Shown: positions 7,140-16,515, numbered from the stretch's first letter. The stretch is 64,000 nt of DNA from Pyramidobacter piscolens (GCA_004558205.1 SFDM01000004.1:68088-132087), one strand, 5' to 3'. The notes: generated by a model from the sequence alone, not told the origin. Translations and numbers: made by a program.

Positions 7140-8599
7140 TGGAACGCTCGCCCGTAACCATTCTCGTCTTTCTCCTCTACTTCCTTTTTCTGATCGCCAT
7201 CTCTCTTTACGCATATTATCGCCGCAAAAACGCCAAAAACTTTTCCGAAGAGTACTTTGTAGGAGGGCGCTCTTTCGGCGCATGGCTGGTAGCATTTATG
7301 TGGGCCACGTCATGGACCAGCGGCGGCACTTTTATCGGAACGCCTGCCGTCTATTACTCCAACGGATGGTCGGCATTGCTGTGGCAGGCCGGCGCCGGCG
7401 TTCTCGGCATGATCGGGATGCTGGCTATCGGACGCCGCATTTCCCGTTTTGCGGCTGAACATCACTGCGTTACCCTGCCTGACCTTTTTGTGGAACGTTT
7501 CCAAAACCGCCTGATGGGGATCTGCGCCGCCGTTTCCATCCTCGTTTTCGGCGTAGCTTATATGGTCTCGCAGTACGTGGCGGCGGCCCGCATCCTTGAG
7601 ACCTTCGTCGGAATGCCCTATCTGTGGGCGATCGTTTTCTTCGCCGTTATCGTAGGCATTTACACCACGGTGGGCGGCATTCGCGGCGTGGCTTACAATA
7701 CGATCATTCAGGGAATCGTCATGCTGGGCGGCTCCGTGATCATCGCCGTCGTCATGGTTCAGGCTGCGGGCGGCTTCCCCAGCATCGCGCAGAAGCTGGC
7801 TGAAATCGATCCCAAACTCCTTTCAGCGCCGGGCCCCAAGAACTTCCTGCCTCTGCCGACAGCGTTTTCCACGTTCTTCGTTCTCGGCGTGGCCGTAATG
7901 GCCCAGCCTCACGTGGTGACCCGCATCTTCACCGTAAGGAACATGAACTCCCTGAAACGGTCGGGAGCGCTGATCAGCATCATCACGATGGTCTGGTTCC
8001 TGTCGCTTTTCGCCAGCGCCATGGCCGCCAGAGCGCTGATCCCCGCCATCGCGGTGCCTGACACCATTTTCCCCACGATCGTGCTGAAATACACAGGCAG
8101 CGTGCTGTCCGGACTTCTGCTTTCGGCGCCTTTCGCCGCGGTGATGTCCACAGTATCGTCGCTGATCCTCTCCACCAGCGGCGCTTTGATGAGAGACATT
8201 TACCAGCGCAACGTCAATCCCAACGCGAGCGAGAAAACGATCAAGACCGTCAGTTATACGTCGACGATCGTCATCAGCGCCCTGGTTATGCTGCTGGCTC
8301 TCAACCCTCCCGCGTTTTTGCAGGATATCGTGATGTTCGCCATCTCAGGCTTCGCCGCTTCCTTTACGGTGCCGATCGTGCTGGGATTCTTCTGGAAGGG
8401 CGGCACGCCCATGGGCGGCCTTCTTTCCATGATCTCCGGCTTCGTCTGTCTCATCGCCCTTTACATGCGGCCCAATCCCAATCCTCTGGGATTCAACCCC
8501 CTGGTCTGGTCCCTCCTGGTCTCGGCCTTCGTCATGGTTGCGGTAAGCAAAGTGACCAAGCCCAACGACCGCGAGTTCATGGAAAAGATGTTTGAATAG
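7139..8599 (+). CDS. Sodium:solute symporter (SSS family, PanF-like)
   Basis: A 486-residue inner-membrane symporter with about 13 hydrophobic segments. The SEEYFVGGRSFGAW motif and the TSWTSGGTFIGTPA segment are typical of the SSS family. The pairing with a YhdT-like subunit places it near pantothenate permease PanF, but the flanking formamidase gene suggests an amide or amino-acid derivative as substrate. It begins within the stop of the small subunit and has GGAAGGAG upstream. Substrate assignment is inference. Confidence 0.88.
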   Translation: MERSPVTILVFLLYFLFLIAISLYAYYRRKNAKNFSEEYFVGGRSFGAWLVAFMWATSWTSGGTFIGTPAVYYSNGWSALLWQAGAGVLGMIGMLAIGRRISRFAAEHHCVTLPDLFVERFQNRLMGICAAVSILVFGVAYMVSQYVAAARILETFVGMPYLWAIVFFAVIVGIYTTVGGIRGVAYNTIIQGIVMLGGSVIIAVVMVQAAGGFPSIAQKLAEIDPKLLSAPGPKNFLPLPTAFSTFFVLGVAVMAQPHVVTRIFTVRNMNSLKRSGALISIITMVWFLSLFASAMAARALIPAIAVPDTIFPTIVLKYTGSVLSGLLLSAPFAAVMSTVSSLILSTSGALMRDIYQRNVNPNASEKTIKTVSYTSTIVISALVMLLALNPPAFLQDIVMFAISGFAASFTVPIVLGFFWKGGTPMGGLLSMISGFVCLIALYMRPNPNPLGFNPLVWSLLVSAFVMVAVSKVTKPNDREFMEKMFE

Positions 8600-8636
8600 G
8601 CCTTTCCACATCTGAAGGCTGCCCCAAATAAACAGG

Positions 8637-8692
8637 AGGCGGGAAGTTCTCGGCGGGATTCTCACGGATCCCTTACGACTCCCCGCCTTTTT
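8637..8692 (+). terminator. Possible terminator or attenuator between symporter and formamidase genes
   Basis: AGGCGGG (8637-8643) pairs with CCCGCCT (8682-8688), which runs into TTTT. The central loop is long and holds a weak GGGATTC/GATCCC pairing. The next gene starts only 30 bases on, so partial read-through is likely. Confidence 0.5.
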
Positions 8693-8721
8693 CAATCTCT
8701 GAGAATCGGAGTGATAGAAAC

Positions 8722-10017
8722 ATGCTGGAAGATAACATTTTTCTGATCGACCGCTACAGCGACAGCGTAGGCGGAAACTGTGAAATGCACGGCTCTCTGA
8801 AAGACGGCGAGAGCTTTGTGGCCATCACGGCCCCTGGATGCTGGGGGCCCATGATCACGCCATCCATAAGAAGCGGACACGAGGTGACCTGCCCCGTGCG
8901 CATAGAAGGCGCCGAACCAGGCGATTCGGTAGCGCTGTTCATCGAAGAGGTGACCGTGCTCTCCCGCTATGCCGCTTCAGGAACGGGAAGGACTCACCCT
9001 GAACGGTATGCAAAGGATCCGTCTTTAGAGGCAAAATGCCCCGGCTGCGGCCGCCTTCTGCCGGAAACTGAGCTGAAAGGCATCGGAGAGGACGCCGTCC
9101 ATTGCCGCCATTGCGGCGCCGTCGCAACCCCCCAGAGCTTCGAAAACGGCTACACCATCGCCTATGACTCTGACATGTCTTTGGCTGTAACACTGCCGCC
9201 CCAAGCGGCTCAAGAGGTGGCGCGAAAAACGGGACGCGGCGAAGTTTATAAACCGGCGCATTCCCGCCAGCATCTTTCCACAATTCTCGGAGCCGGTGAC
9301 GTGGAAGATGTGATCATCCGAACCCGCCCCATGGTGGGAAATATCGCCTGCTCACCGGCAAAGAACATGGCGTCGTCAAAGAATTCAGGAGACCTGCTGG
9401 ACTCGCTGAACCGCACGGGGCTTTACGAAGCCTGTGAAGCTTCGGACATGACCGACGGACACATGGACATCAATTTAGTCGGACAGGGCTGTATCGTGAT
9501 CTCCCCCGTAAAAATCCCCGGGGCCGGCGTGTACGTCGGCGACGTGCATCTGACCCAGGGCGACGGAGAGCTGGCGGGACACACCATCGACGTCAGCGCG
9601 CGCGTAAAGGTGCGGGTCAAGCTCCTTAAAGGGGTAACTCTGGACGGGCCTATCCTGATTCCGGCAGCCAGTGAAATTGACTCCCGCTTCCGCCCCTTCT
9701 CCGCGGAAGAATACAAAGCCGCAGAGCGTATCCTGAAAAACGAGGGCGCCGAATTGAAAGCCAGGCGCTACCCGATCCAGGTAGTGGGGACCGGAGCGGG
9801 CATCAACGCAGGCATCGATTCAGCGGTAGCCCGCGCGGCCAAAGCCACGGGATTGCCCCGCGGAGAAATCAAAAATCTAGCCACGGTCAGCGGCGACGTG
9901 AGAATTGGCCGCACTACCGGCTCAGTATTTTTGACGGTGTCTTTGACAGAAGAAACCTTACAGCGAATAGGAATTCTGGATCTTGTAAAAGGACAGTATG
10001 CTCCCCTATCAAAGTAA
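8722..10017 (+). CDS. Acetamidase/formamidase family protein with zinc-ribbon insert
   Basis: Hydrolases of the FmdA/AmdA family release ammonia and a carboxylate from short amides. The family signature GDVHLTQGDGE is present near residue 275, and the 431-residue length fits. Unusually, C106-x2-C109 and C128-x2-C131 form a four-cysteine zinc-ribbon-like insert in the N-terminal half; I do not recall it as a general feature of the family. The gene follows the IclR/symporter unit and probably shares its regulation. The true substrate (formamide, acetamide or an amino-acid amide) cannot be told from sequence. Confidence 0.85.
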   Translation: MLEDNIFLIDRYSDSVGGNCEMHGSLKDGESFVAITAPGCWGPMITPSIRSGHEVTCPVRIEGAEPGDSVALFIEEVTVLSRYAASGTGRTHPERYAKDPSLEAKCPGCGRLLPETELKGIGEDAVHCRHCGAVATPQSFENGYTIAYDSDMSLAVTLPPQAAQEVARKTGRGEVYKPAHSRQHLSTILGAGDVEDVIIRTRPMVGNIACSPAKNMASSKNSGDLLDSLNRTGLYEACEASDMTDGHMDINLVGQGCIVISPVKIPGAGVYVGDVHLTQGDGELAGHTIDVSARVKVRVKLLKGVTLDGPILIPAASEIDSRFRPFSAEEYKAAERILKNEGAELKARRYPIQVVGTGAGINAGIDSAVARAAKATGLPRGEIKNLATVSGDVRIGRTTGSVFLTVSLTEETLQRIGILDLVKGQYAPLSK

Positions 10018-10125
10018 TACTATTTATCGACTGAAGCGCCAATTACCTCTGAAGGGACGGCCAGAAGAAGTCCAAAGCGGAATGGATTTTCTGAGGCCGT
10101 GCCTTGACGTTAGTTTAGCTGTTAA

Positions 10126-10412
10126 TACTAATTCGCATTAAACATGCTTAATACAGGACCGAAGATCAAGGTCAAAAGATTTTCATCGCAAAGGCTGAAG
10201 AGGAAGGGCGCAAAGGACGCAAAGAAAAAACAAAACCTAAATTATCAACTAAAAAAACAAATTAACATGATGGAAATTTATAAATTTTACTTGATCTTGC
10301 AGTTCTAAAAGTCTTTCAAGGTTTTCCTTTGCGAACCTTTGCGCCCTTTGCGTTGAAATCTTTTAATGTGGCTCTTCGACTTGATATTAAGCACGTCGAT
10401 GGAAAATTAGTA
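10126..10412. repeat. Family A dispersed repeat, complete copy
   Basis: A 287-base AT-rich imperfect palindrome bounded by TACTAATT (10126-10133) and AATTAGTA (10405-10412). Each half carries, pointing inward, a version of CAAAAGATTTCAACGCAAAGG followed by GCGCAAAGG motifs. Related copies or fragments lie at 15103, 26434, 26535, 31118 and 63718. No coding capacity. With the terminator that follows, it fills the 490-base gap after the formamidase gene. Confidence 0.75.
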
Positions 10413-10423
10413 TAAGAATGAAC

Positions 10424-10478
10424 ACAAAAGCCTCCGGTCGATAGGGACGTGAAATCCCTGTCAACCGGAGGCTTTTGT
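10424..10478. terminator. Bidirectional terminator
   Basis: ACAAAAGCCTCCGGT (10424-10438) and its exact complement (10464-10478) form a 15-bp stem, with a second AGGGA/TCCCT stem in the loop. T-runs on both strands suit termination of the minus-strand transglutaminase unit and of plus-strand read-through. Confidence 0.85.
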
Positions 10479-10507
10479 ATTCATTGCAGAATTCAAGGAA
10501 ATAAAAT

Positions 10508-11881
10508 TCAGTTCGTCCTCGGGTACCGGCTTCGATCCCAGTTATGGTCCTTGGACATTTGGCTGTCAGTGAGCATGAAGTAGTCCCTGATAACCTTGCC
10601 TGGCTTGTCGGGAGTGGGGTCGTCGAAGGTCACGTCTATGTGGCGCCAGCGCCCGCCGATGCGCACCATGTTCCAGGCGTGCCAGTCCGCCGGGGATCCG
10701 GCCTTGCCGCAGACCATGATGCATTCGACGCCGCAGAGGCGGCACATCAGCTGGAACGCCGAGGCATAGCTCTCACAGATTCCCTCTTTGTCCACAAGCA
10801 CTGAATGGGACTCCCGGTCCGGCGTCTGGTGGTTGTCGTCCAGGATGGCGTTTTTGCTGCGGTAGCGCGGGCGGTCGCTGTAACGAGCCGATTTGACCAG
10901 ATAATCGTGAAAGCCTTTGATAAGCGTCAGCTGATCCCGGTTGCCGCCGGATTTCAAAACCTGGGAGATCACGTTCCACGCCGCGTTGCGCGTCTGATGG
11001 TCCCGCTCGGAGAGAACAGAGCCGACCTGGGGGTTCTGGGCCCCCCGGTAGACGCGGTACCAGTCGTAGTAGACCAGAGAAAGGCTGAAGAAACCGCCTT
11101 CGCGGTCGTAGGAATAGCTCTTGATGACCCAGTCGAACATGATCTCTTCAAGATAGCGCTTGACCGCCGAGTCGTCCAGCTGAGGGCTGACGGTCAGCTC
11201 GATCTTGCCGTCGAGGCGGCGGACAAAGGGCTCCATGGCCGCCTTGAACTGGGCGTAATTGCGGGGAGGATCGGTCTTGCGCGTTTTCTCTCCCGACGGC
11301 GGCGGCAGGTCCTTCGTCAGCGGCCTGAGCGGCTGGTCGGAGAAGTTGCTCACCCAGGGAGTCTTGCCTTCCGTTTTTTCAGGCCGCGGAAGCTGCACGA
11401 CTTTGGTGACGCCTCTGGACTTGAACCATCCCGGCAGATAGAGACCGGCGGCTCCTGCCTGAGGCTCCGCAAGCCTGTACCAGAAGGGCAGGCCGCCCGC
11501 CAGCCGCCGTTCCTTCTGCTCGGGCGGCGGCGGCACCACAAGAGGCTTGGCCTTCTCGGGAAAGAGCATATTGCCGATGGACACGATCAGGCGGTTCTGA
11601 TCCTCCAGAAGGACGTCGGCAGAACGGGCTTTGGCGAACCACGACGGCATCACGGCTTTCAGCGGAAGCCCTTCCTGCGCCAGCGCGGAACCGCCCTGCA
11701 GGAGCGCCTCCCGGGGCATGAAAAACCAGCGTGGCAGCAGTTTATTCAGGTCGTATTCGTCCGAAGCCGCGCCCGTTTGCCCCCGGCTGAACCACGACGG
11801 CATCACAGCGCGCTCTTCAAGGGCCGGCGCCTGAACGGCCAGGCATAGGAGCGCAAGGAAAGACAGCATAATTTTCTTCAC
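10508..11881 (-). CDS. Exported transglutaminase-like protein with MPSWF-type repeats
   Basis: 457 residues. A signal peptide (about 1-20, ending VQAPA) is followed by a proline-rich region with five copies of a short aromatic motif: MPSWF 27-31, LPRWF 49-53, MPSWF 78-82, LPFWY 131-135 and LPGWF 149-153. The C-terminal domain has the transglutaminase/cysteine-protease triad: C369 in GICESYASAF, H401 in DWHAWNMV and D416 in HIDVTFDD. It resembles the TgpA/YebA-type core that hydrolyses or crosslinks peptides outside the cytoplasm. It is the last gene of a minus-strand unit of secreted proteins, 7 bases after the DUF1036 gene. The repeats may anchor it to a partner; that is a guess. Confidence 0.8.
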   Translation of the reverse strand: MKKIMLSFLALLCLAVQAPALEERAVMPSWFSRGQTGAASDEYDLNKLLPRWFFMPREALLQGGSALAQEGLPLKAVMPSWFAKARSADVLLEDQNRLIVSIGNMLFPEKAKPLVVPPPPEQKERRLAGGLPFWYRLAEPQAGAAGLYLPGWFKSRGVTKVVQLPRPEKTEGKTPWVSNFSDQPLRPLTKDLPPPSGEKTRKTDPPRNYAQFKAAMEPFVRRLDGKIELTVSPQLDDSAVKRYLEEIMFDWVIKSYSYDREGGFFSLSLVYYDWYRVYRGAQNPQVGSVLSERDHQTRNAAWNVISQVLKSGGNRDQLTLIKGFHDYLVKSARYSDRPRYRSKNAILDDNHQTPDRESHSVLVDKEGICESYASAFQLMCRLCGVECIMVCGKAGSPADWHAWNMVRIGGRWRHIDVTFDDPTPDKPGKVIRDYFMLTDSQMSKDHNWDRSRYPRTN

Positions 11882-11888
11882 GGACTCT

Positions 11889-12335
11889 TCATCTTCCCTT
11901 CGTCAGGCGAAGCGTGTAATCCTTCACCGAACCGTATTTCAGCTCTTTGAAAATCACGGCGCGGCGATTGCCCGGCGGGCAGGACTGGTCTTCGGTGTAG
12001 CTGAAAGGCGCGGAACTCACCAGGCGCCACTGCGAGCCCTGCTGTCCGTCTCCGTTCCAGGCGCTGAAACGGCCCTTGGAATCGGCCTCTTCTTCGGCAT
12101 AATAATACAGGACGTCGGCACTGCTGTTCAGACGATAGACCGTTTTTCCGCCCCGCTCCACGGCGGCCCACCCCTGAGTGTTCCAGCGGCTGCTCTTGTC
12201 GTCGTACCAGGACAGGGCTATAAAAACTTTTTTGGGCGTCTCGTTGACCACGGTAAAGGTCTCCAGCGCCCGCGCCGGCAAAGCTCCCAGGCAGCAGAAC
12301 AGAAGCAGCAGGACGCGGCAGGATCGTTTTATCAT
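11889..12335 (-). CDS. Secreted DUF1036-like protein
   Basis: 148 residues with a signal peptide (about 1-23, ending LPARA). The mature part begins FTVVNETPKKVFIALSWYDD and continues WNTQGWAAVERG. This pattern of a conserved N-E/R-T followed by a GW motif is seen in DUF1036 proteins, whose function is unknown. It lies between the small secreted protein and the transglutaminase-like protein with gaps of 16 and 7 bases, so the three are probably one operon acting outside the cytoplasm. Confidence 0.7.
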   Translation of the reverse strand: MIKRSCRVLLLLFCCLGALPARALETFTVVNETPKKVFIALSWYDDKSSRWNTQGWAAVERGGKTVYRLNSSADVLYYYAEEEADSKGRFSAWNGDGQQGSQWRLVSSAPFSYTEDQSCPPGNRRAVIFKELKYGSVKDYTLRLTKGR

Positions 12336-12351
12336 CCTTGTCCCCTCGGCG

Positions 12352-12774
12352 CTATTTCATCTGTATGGAGTCAAAAATAGCCGAGACGGTCTCGCCCTGA
12401 GCTCCCCATATGGTGATGACCGCGCACTCGCGGCCTTCGTCGTCCACGGGATAGATCTGAACGTAGAGATCCCTCTCGTCCACGGTGGCCACATAATCGT
12501 AGCAGTCGTCGCCCAAATCTTCAAAGTCGCGGCCTTTCATCTCCTTGCAGGACGCCTCGGCAATCTCTTTCACGCTGTGTCCTTCGGTGGGAGCCTTGGC
12601 GACGGTCAAAATAGTGTCCTTATCGGGCGCGACTAGGATCACGGCAGGCGATTTTTTCTGACTCGTCCAGCCGGAAGGCAGGTCGGCCGTAAAAAAGCCG
12701 CAGTCCACTTCCTTTGCCTCACAGCCAACCGCCCAGCACAATAGCAACAGACACAGCACAGCAACGCGTTTCAC
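12352..12774 (-). CDS. Small secreted protein, DxGxFxADxPxGW family, paralogue 1
   Basis: About 140 residues. The GTG at 12774 is preferred over the ATG at 12792, because the AAGGAGG ribosome site (12783-12789) lies between them, 8 bases before the GTG. This gives a clean signal peptide (KRVAVLCLLLLCWAVGCEA). The mature protein starts DCGFFTADLPSGWT and ends with FDSIQMK. It is paralogous to the proteins at 20972 and 45702, all with a D-G-F-AD-P-GW start and a final F-x-S-[IV]-x-[FM]-K. The family is not one I can name. It opens the operon with the DUF1036 and transglutaminase-like genes. Confidence 0.75.
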   Translation of the reverse strand: MKRVAVLCLLLLCWAVGCEAKEVDCGFFTADLPSGWTSQKKSPAVILVAPDKDTILTVAKAPTEGHSVKEIAEASCKEMKGRDFEDLGDDCYDYVATVDERDLYVQIYPVDDEGRECAVITIWGAQGETVSAIFDSIQMK

Positions 12775-12825
12775 AGAAAAGTCCTCCTTCATAAATAGCC
12801 CCCCAAAGAAAGGGATAGCCTCTTT

Positions 12826-13758
12826 TTAAATTTTCCCCCGAAGCGCGGAGATTTTCGCCTTTTCGACGCTTCCCGGCGGCAGCTGGGCCAGCATGATCGC
12901 GCAGAACATGAGAACGCACCCCCAGCTCTCGCGGCAGCTCAGCACCTGCCCCAGAAGCAGCCATCCCGCGAGGACGCCGAAGACCGCCTCCAGGCTTAGA
13001 ACCAAAGAAGCCACCGTCGGGTCAAGGTCCTTCTGTCCCAGCGTTTGAAGCGTGTAGGCTATGCCGCTCGAAAAGACGCCGGCGTAGAGCACCGGCTTCC
13101 AGGCCGCGCAGATGGACGGCCATTGGGGCGCCTCAAAGATGAACATGAATATCGCCGAGACCGTCCCGCTGACGAAAAACTGGATGCAGGACAGGCGAAG
13201 GCAGTCCACCCGCGGCGAGTAATAGTCCACAAGCAGGATGTGGACCGCAAAGACGCCGGCGCAGAGGAGCACCAGCAGGTCGCCCCTGCCAACGCTCAGG
13301 CTCTCGGTCATGCAGAGAAGATAAAGGCCGGTCACGGCAAGCGTCACGCCCAGCCAGAGCGCGGCGCCGGAGCGGCGTCCGCGGAAGGAGTTCACCAGCG
13401 GGACGATCACGATATAAAGCGCCGTGATGAAGCCCGTCTTGCCGACGGTCGTAAAAAGGATGCCGAACTGCTGGGCCGCCGCTCCGGCACACAGCGCAAG
13501 GCCGCAGAGGACGCCGCCCGTCCACAGCTCGCGGCGCGCCGGGAAAGCGGTCGCCGCCTTTTGGCCGCGGCGGGCCGCCGCGCGGTCAAAGAACGCGATG
13601 CAGGGGATCAGGACTACGCCGCCGATGATAAAACGCAGCGCGTTGAAGGTGAGCGCGCCCACATACTGGTTGCCCACGGACTGGGCGACAAAGGCCGCTC
13701 CCCAGATCAAAGCCGTGGTCAGCAGCATGGAAATGCTTTTCAGTTTTTGCCGGTTCAT
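12826..13758 (-). CDS. EamA/DMT-superfamily transporter
   Basis: About 310 residues with ten predicted helices in two EamA repeats. LLTTALIWGAAFVAQ in the first helix and GIAYTLQTLGQKDLDPTVAS in the second repeat are typical. The ATG at 13758 has an AAGGAA site; the frame is open upstream but that extension is hydrophilic and unlikely. Members export amino acids or metabolites; the substrate is unknown. It precedes the secreted-protein unit on the same strand but may be separate. Confidence 0.85.
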   Translation of the reverse strand: MNRQKLKSISMLLTTALIWGAAFVAQSVGNQYVGALTFNALRFIIGGVVLIPCIAFFDRAAARRGQKAATAFPARRELWTGGVLCGLALCAGAAAQQFGILFTTVGKTGFITALYIVIVPLVNSFRGRRSGAALWLGVTLAVTGLYLLCMTESLSVGRGDLLVLLCAGVFAVHILLVDYYSPRVDCLRLSCIQFFVSGTVSAIFMFIFEAPQWPSICAAWKPVLYAGVFSSGIAYTLQTLGQKDLDPTVASLVLSLEAVFGVLAGWLLLGQVLSCRESWGCVLMFCAIMLAQLPPGSVEKAKISALRGKI

Positions 13759-13988
13759 GAAATAATTCCTTTTCTTCTCAACGTAAAAAAATGGAGAGTG
13801 TTTTTTCATACTCTTTAACGATAAAAATTCAGAATCAATAGGAAAACCCAGCCCCCGGAGGCTCTGCTACTGCGCCGTGTAATGGACAAATCCTATTTGA
13901 TCTCAAAAAGTTTTTTAATGAAACGCCGCGGAGGCAAAGAACGGGCCGGAATCCGCCCTTCGCCCCCGCGCGGGCCTTCCGTGATTTT

Positions 13989-15050
13989 TCAGTCTTTCAA
14001 AGGTTCGCGCGTCGTGGGGACGTAGACGCGGATGTGCGTGACGTCCTCAAAGGCGCGGTCGTCTTTCCCCGCGGCCGGATCGAAGCGCCGCCAGTCGCCG
14101 CGGCCGTAGCGGCACAGCACCAGCGATTTGCGGCCGTAGGTGGACCAAAAGTCCCACAGTTTTTCCCGGGCTTGAGTCCCCGGCACGAGGCAGCCGCTGA
14201 ACAGAGGAGAACGGCCCGTCAGTTTTTCGCCGTCGGCCGAGCGGACGATCATCCACTGGGGGCTGTCCCAGGCGTGTTTCATTTCCTTCGAAAAGGCGTG
14301 TTCATAGGGAATGATCTGAAATCCGCCGATATCTCCCCAGTTGGAGGTGCTGACGCAGATCACGCCGCAATGATTCGCCCGCAGCGCGCTGCGGCGCTGG
14401 AATTTTCCGCCGCTGAAACGCCCCGAGCCCGTCACGGGGTGCTCCACCCGGGCGATCACCTCGCGGCGGTGGGTGTAATAGGCTGTCACAGCCCCGCCCA
14501 CGCGGTTTTCGAAGTCGAACATGTAGGGCCACTCCCGGTCCTCGCCGACGGAGATCACGAGAGTCTCGTCGGGCTGGGGCATTTTGGCCGCCGACAGGTA
14601 GCGCAGCGAGCCGTCGGCGCGCCGCACTCTGACCTGCGATCCCACGGGAGGGGCCCAGCCGCCGAAAAGCCCCGTCCCGGCAGGGCAGTCCACGATGAAC
14701 GACGCCGTACCGCCGGCGGCGGGAGCGATGGTTTCCGAAGGCAGGATGCTCACGATGCGCCCATGCTCTTTCTCCACCGCCACGGTCATGTGCAGCGCGT
14801 TGACCGCCGTGGCCGCCACGGTACCCGGCTGCGCCCAGGCGCTGGCCGTGTAGCCGGGGTATTTGGTGCCCGTGGGAACCAGGGTCACCTTTCCCAGCAC
14901 CGCAGCGCTCCCGTCGGGCCTGACGGCCCGAACCTCAGCGCCAACCCGCGCCGGTATCTCAAGGCGGAAAATTTCCACTGGCGCCGCCAGAACGGGAGAA
15001 CAAAAAAGCGCCGCCGCCAGCGCGTAAAAAACTTTCATCATGCGTTTCAT
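13989..15050 (-). CDS. Exported protein of unknown function
   Basis: 353 residues with a signal peptide (KRMMKVFYALAAALFCSPVLAA). The N-terminal half (about 25-190) looks beta-rich and contains two similar segments, VGAEVRAVRPDGSAAVLGK and VGSQVRVRRADGSLRYLS, suggesting an internal duplication of a small beta domain. The C-terminal half is rich in aromatic residues and arginine. I recognise no family. It stands alone between the DMT exporter and a family A repeat. Confidence 0.6.
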   Translation of the reverse strand: MKRMMKVFYALAAALFCSPVLAAPVEIFRLEIPARVGAEVRAVRPDGSAAVLGKVTLVPTGTKYPGYTASAWAQPGTVAATAVNALHMTVAVEKEHGRIVSILPSETIAPAAGGTASFIVDCPAGTGLFGGWAPPVGSQVRVRRADGSLRYLSAAKMPQPDETLVISVGEDREWPYMFDFENRVGGAVTAYYTHRREVIARVEHPVTGSGRFSGGKFQRRSALRANHCGVICVSTSNWGDIGGFQIIPYEHAFSKEMKHAWDSPQWMIVRSADGEKLTGRSPLFSGCLVPGTQAREKLWDFWSTYGRKSLVLCRYGRGDWRRFDPAAGKDDRAFEDVTHIRVYVPTTREPLKD

Positions 15051-15102
15051 TCACCGCTTTCTCAATAAATTTACCTTACATTGTAATGGCTCGAGCTGAA
15101 AA

Positions 15103-15270
15103 ACAAAGTCAAAAGATTTCAACGCGAAGGTGCGCCAGGGCCGCAAAGGAAAGAAATAAACTGAATCAACAACAATTTACAGACTCGATTAGTTTTGAAT
15201 GATTCTACAAGTGCCCAAGTTTTTCCTTTGCGAACCTTCGCGGCCATCGCGATTCAATCTTTTGACTTTA
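15103..15270. repeat. Family A dispersed repeat, degenerate copy
   Basis: An imperfect palindrome with AAAGTCAAAAGATTTCAACG on the left and the matching CAATCTTTTGACTTT on the right. CGCAAAGG and CCTTTGCG motifs lie inside. The terminal TACTAATT boxes are missing. It fills most of the 286 bases between the exported protein and the YibE/F gene. Confidence 0.65.
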
Positions 15271-15336
15271 ATGCTGTTGAAACGCCTCTCATGTCGACAT
15301 CTGACTCGTTCAGCGAGCGACGCCGCTCGCGCAGCG

Positions 15337-16515
15337 CTATCTCCACTTGCTGTGGTGGCCTTTGCGCCCCTGGGCCACTCGCCAGATGCCGACGAAGGCC
15401 GTGATCGGGACCGTCAGGACGAGGCCCATAGTCCCCGCCAGGCTCTGCACGATCTCCTGGGCCACCATGGCGTCGTTGAACAGAAGGTGCCATTCAGGCT
15501 GGGCCTGGGCCATCAGCAGCACCGTGAATAGAGACCCCCCGAAGTAGGCCAGCACCAGCGTGTCCACCATGCTGCCCAGGACCTCGCGCCCCACGCTGAC
15601 GCCCGACCTCCAGAGGCGGGCCACGCTGATCAGCGAGTCATAATCGGCCAGTTCCGCCAGCGCCGACGAGATGGAGATCGCCACGTCGTGTACGGCCCCC
15701 GTCGCGCCGATGATCACCGACGCGAGAAATACGCTTTCCATGTTCAGCCCCGGCAGGGTGCTCGCCAGAAGGATCCCATGGTCCGAAGCCATGCCCGAGA
15801 GCTGCCACAGCCAGATTCCCAGCCAGCCCATAAAAAACGCGGCCAGGCAGCCGCCGAGGGAGCCGGCAAAGGCCACCAAGCGCCAGCGTGGACGGCGGAC
15901 CACCATAATCACCGTCACCAGCGACGAGACGCCCACGGCCAGCAGCGCCCCCCAAATTGGGGAATACCCCGCCAGGATCATGGGAAGAAAGACCTTGGTC
16001 AGATAGAGCAGCGACAGCCCCAGCCCGAGAATTGCCCGAAGCCCGGCCCTTCCCGCGCCGATGATCAGCAGCCCGCAGACGAAGAACACGAACATGGCCA
16101 CCCAGGGCAGACGAAACCGGTCCGCCACGGACCATTGGACGACGCCGTCCTCATAGCGGTCGCGCATCAGCAGATAGGTCCGTCCGGAAAGCAGCTTCAA
16201 GCGGCTGTCCTCAAGCTGCTCCACCATGAGGCTTTTCGTCGTTCCCCGCTCCTCGCCGGTCAGGAAGGTGAACAGGGCGTCCACCTTTTTCACCTGCCAG
16301 TTCGGATCGTCGGGCGAGTCGGCCGCCTCGAGAGCCTCCTGGGCGCTGGCCTGATGGGGGCGCCACATTTCAAGGCGTACAACCCAGCTCTCTTCTTCGC
16401 TCCACAGGGAGAGCGCCGCGCTCTCCACTCCATACCCCACAGCAGCCGTGACAATCAGCAGCGCCGTAATTTTCAGCGCAAATTGTCTCAGCATCCTCCA
16501 ACGCATTTTATTCAC
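15337..16515 (-). CDS. YibE/F family membrane protein
   Basis: About 392 residues. A signal-like first helix and an extracytoplasmic N-terminal domain (about 35-135) precede roughly seven membrane helices. GATGAVHDVAISISSAL near 275 is the YibE/F signature. The GTG at 16515 is chosen because GGAGG lies 7 bases upstream; a TTG two codons earlier is too close. Function is unknown; YibE/F proteins occur widely in Firmicutes and Synergistetes. It is divergent from the DMT gene at 16651. Confidence 0.82.
   Translation of the reverse strand: MNKMRWRMLRQFALKITALLIVTAAVGYGVESAALSLWSEEESWVVRLEMWRPHQASAQEALEAADSPDDPNWQVKKVDALFTFLTGEERGTTKSLMVEQLEDSRLKLLSGRTYLLMRDRYEDGVVQWSVADRFRLPWVAMFVFFVCGLLIIGAGRAGLRAILGLGLSLLYLTKVFLPMILAGYSPIWGALLAVGVSSLVTVIMVVRRPRWRLVAFAGSLGGCLAAFFMGWLGIWLWQLSGMASDHGILLASTLPGLNMESVFLASVIIGATGAVHDVAISISSALAELADYDSLISVARLWRSGVSVGREVLGSMVDTLVLAYFGGSLFTVLLMAQAQPEWHLLFNDAMVAQEIVQSLAGTMGLVLTVPITAFVGIWRVAQGRKGHHSKWR

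Noticed and set aside
10126..10412. CRISPR array
   Set aside because: The repeated words are parts of one palindromic element, with no regular spacing or spacers; no cas genes in the window.
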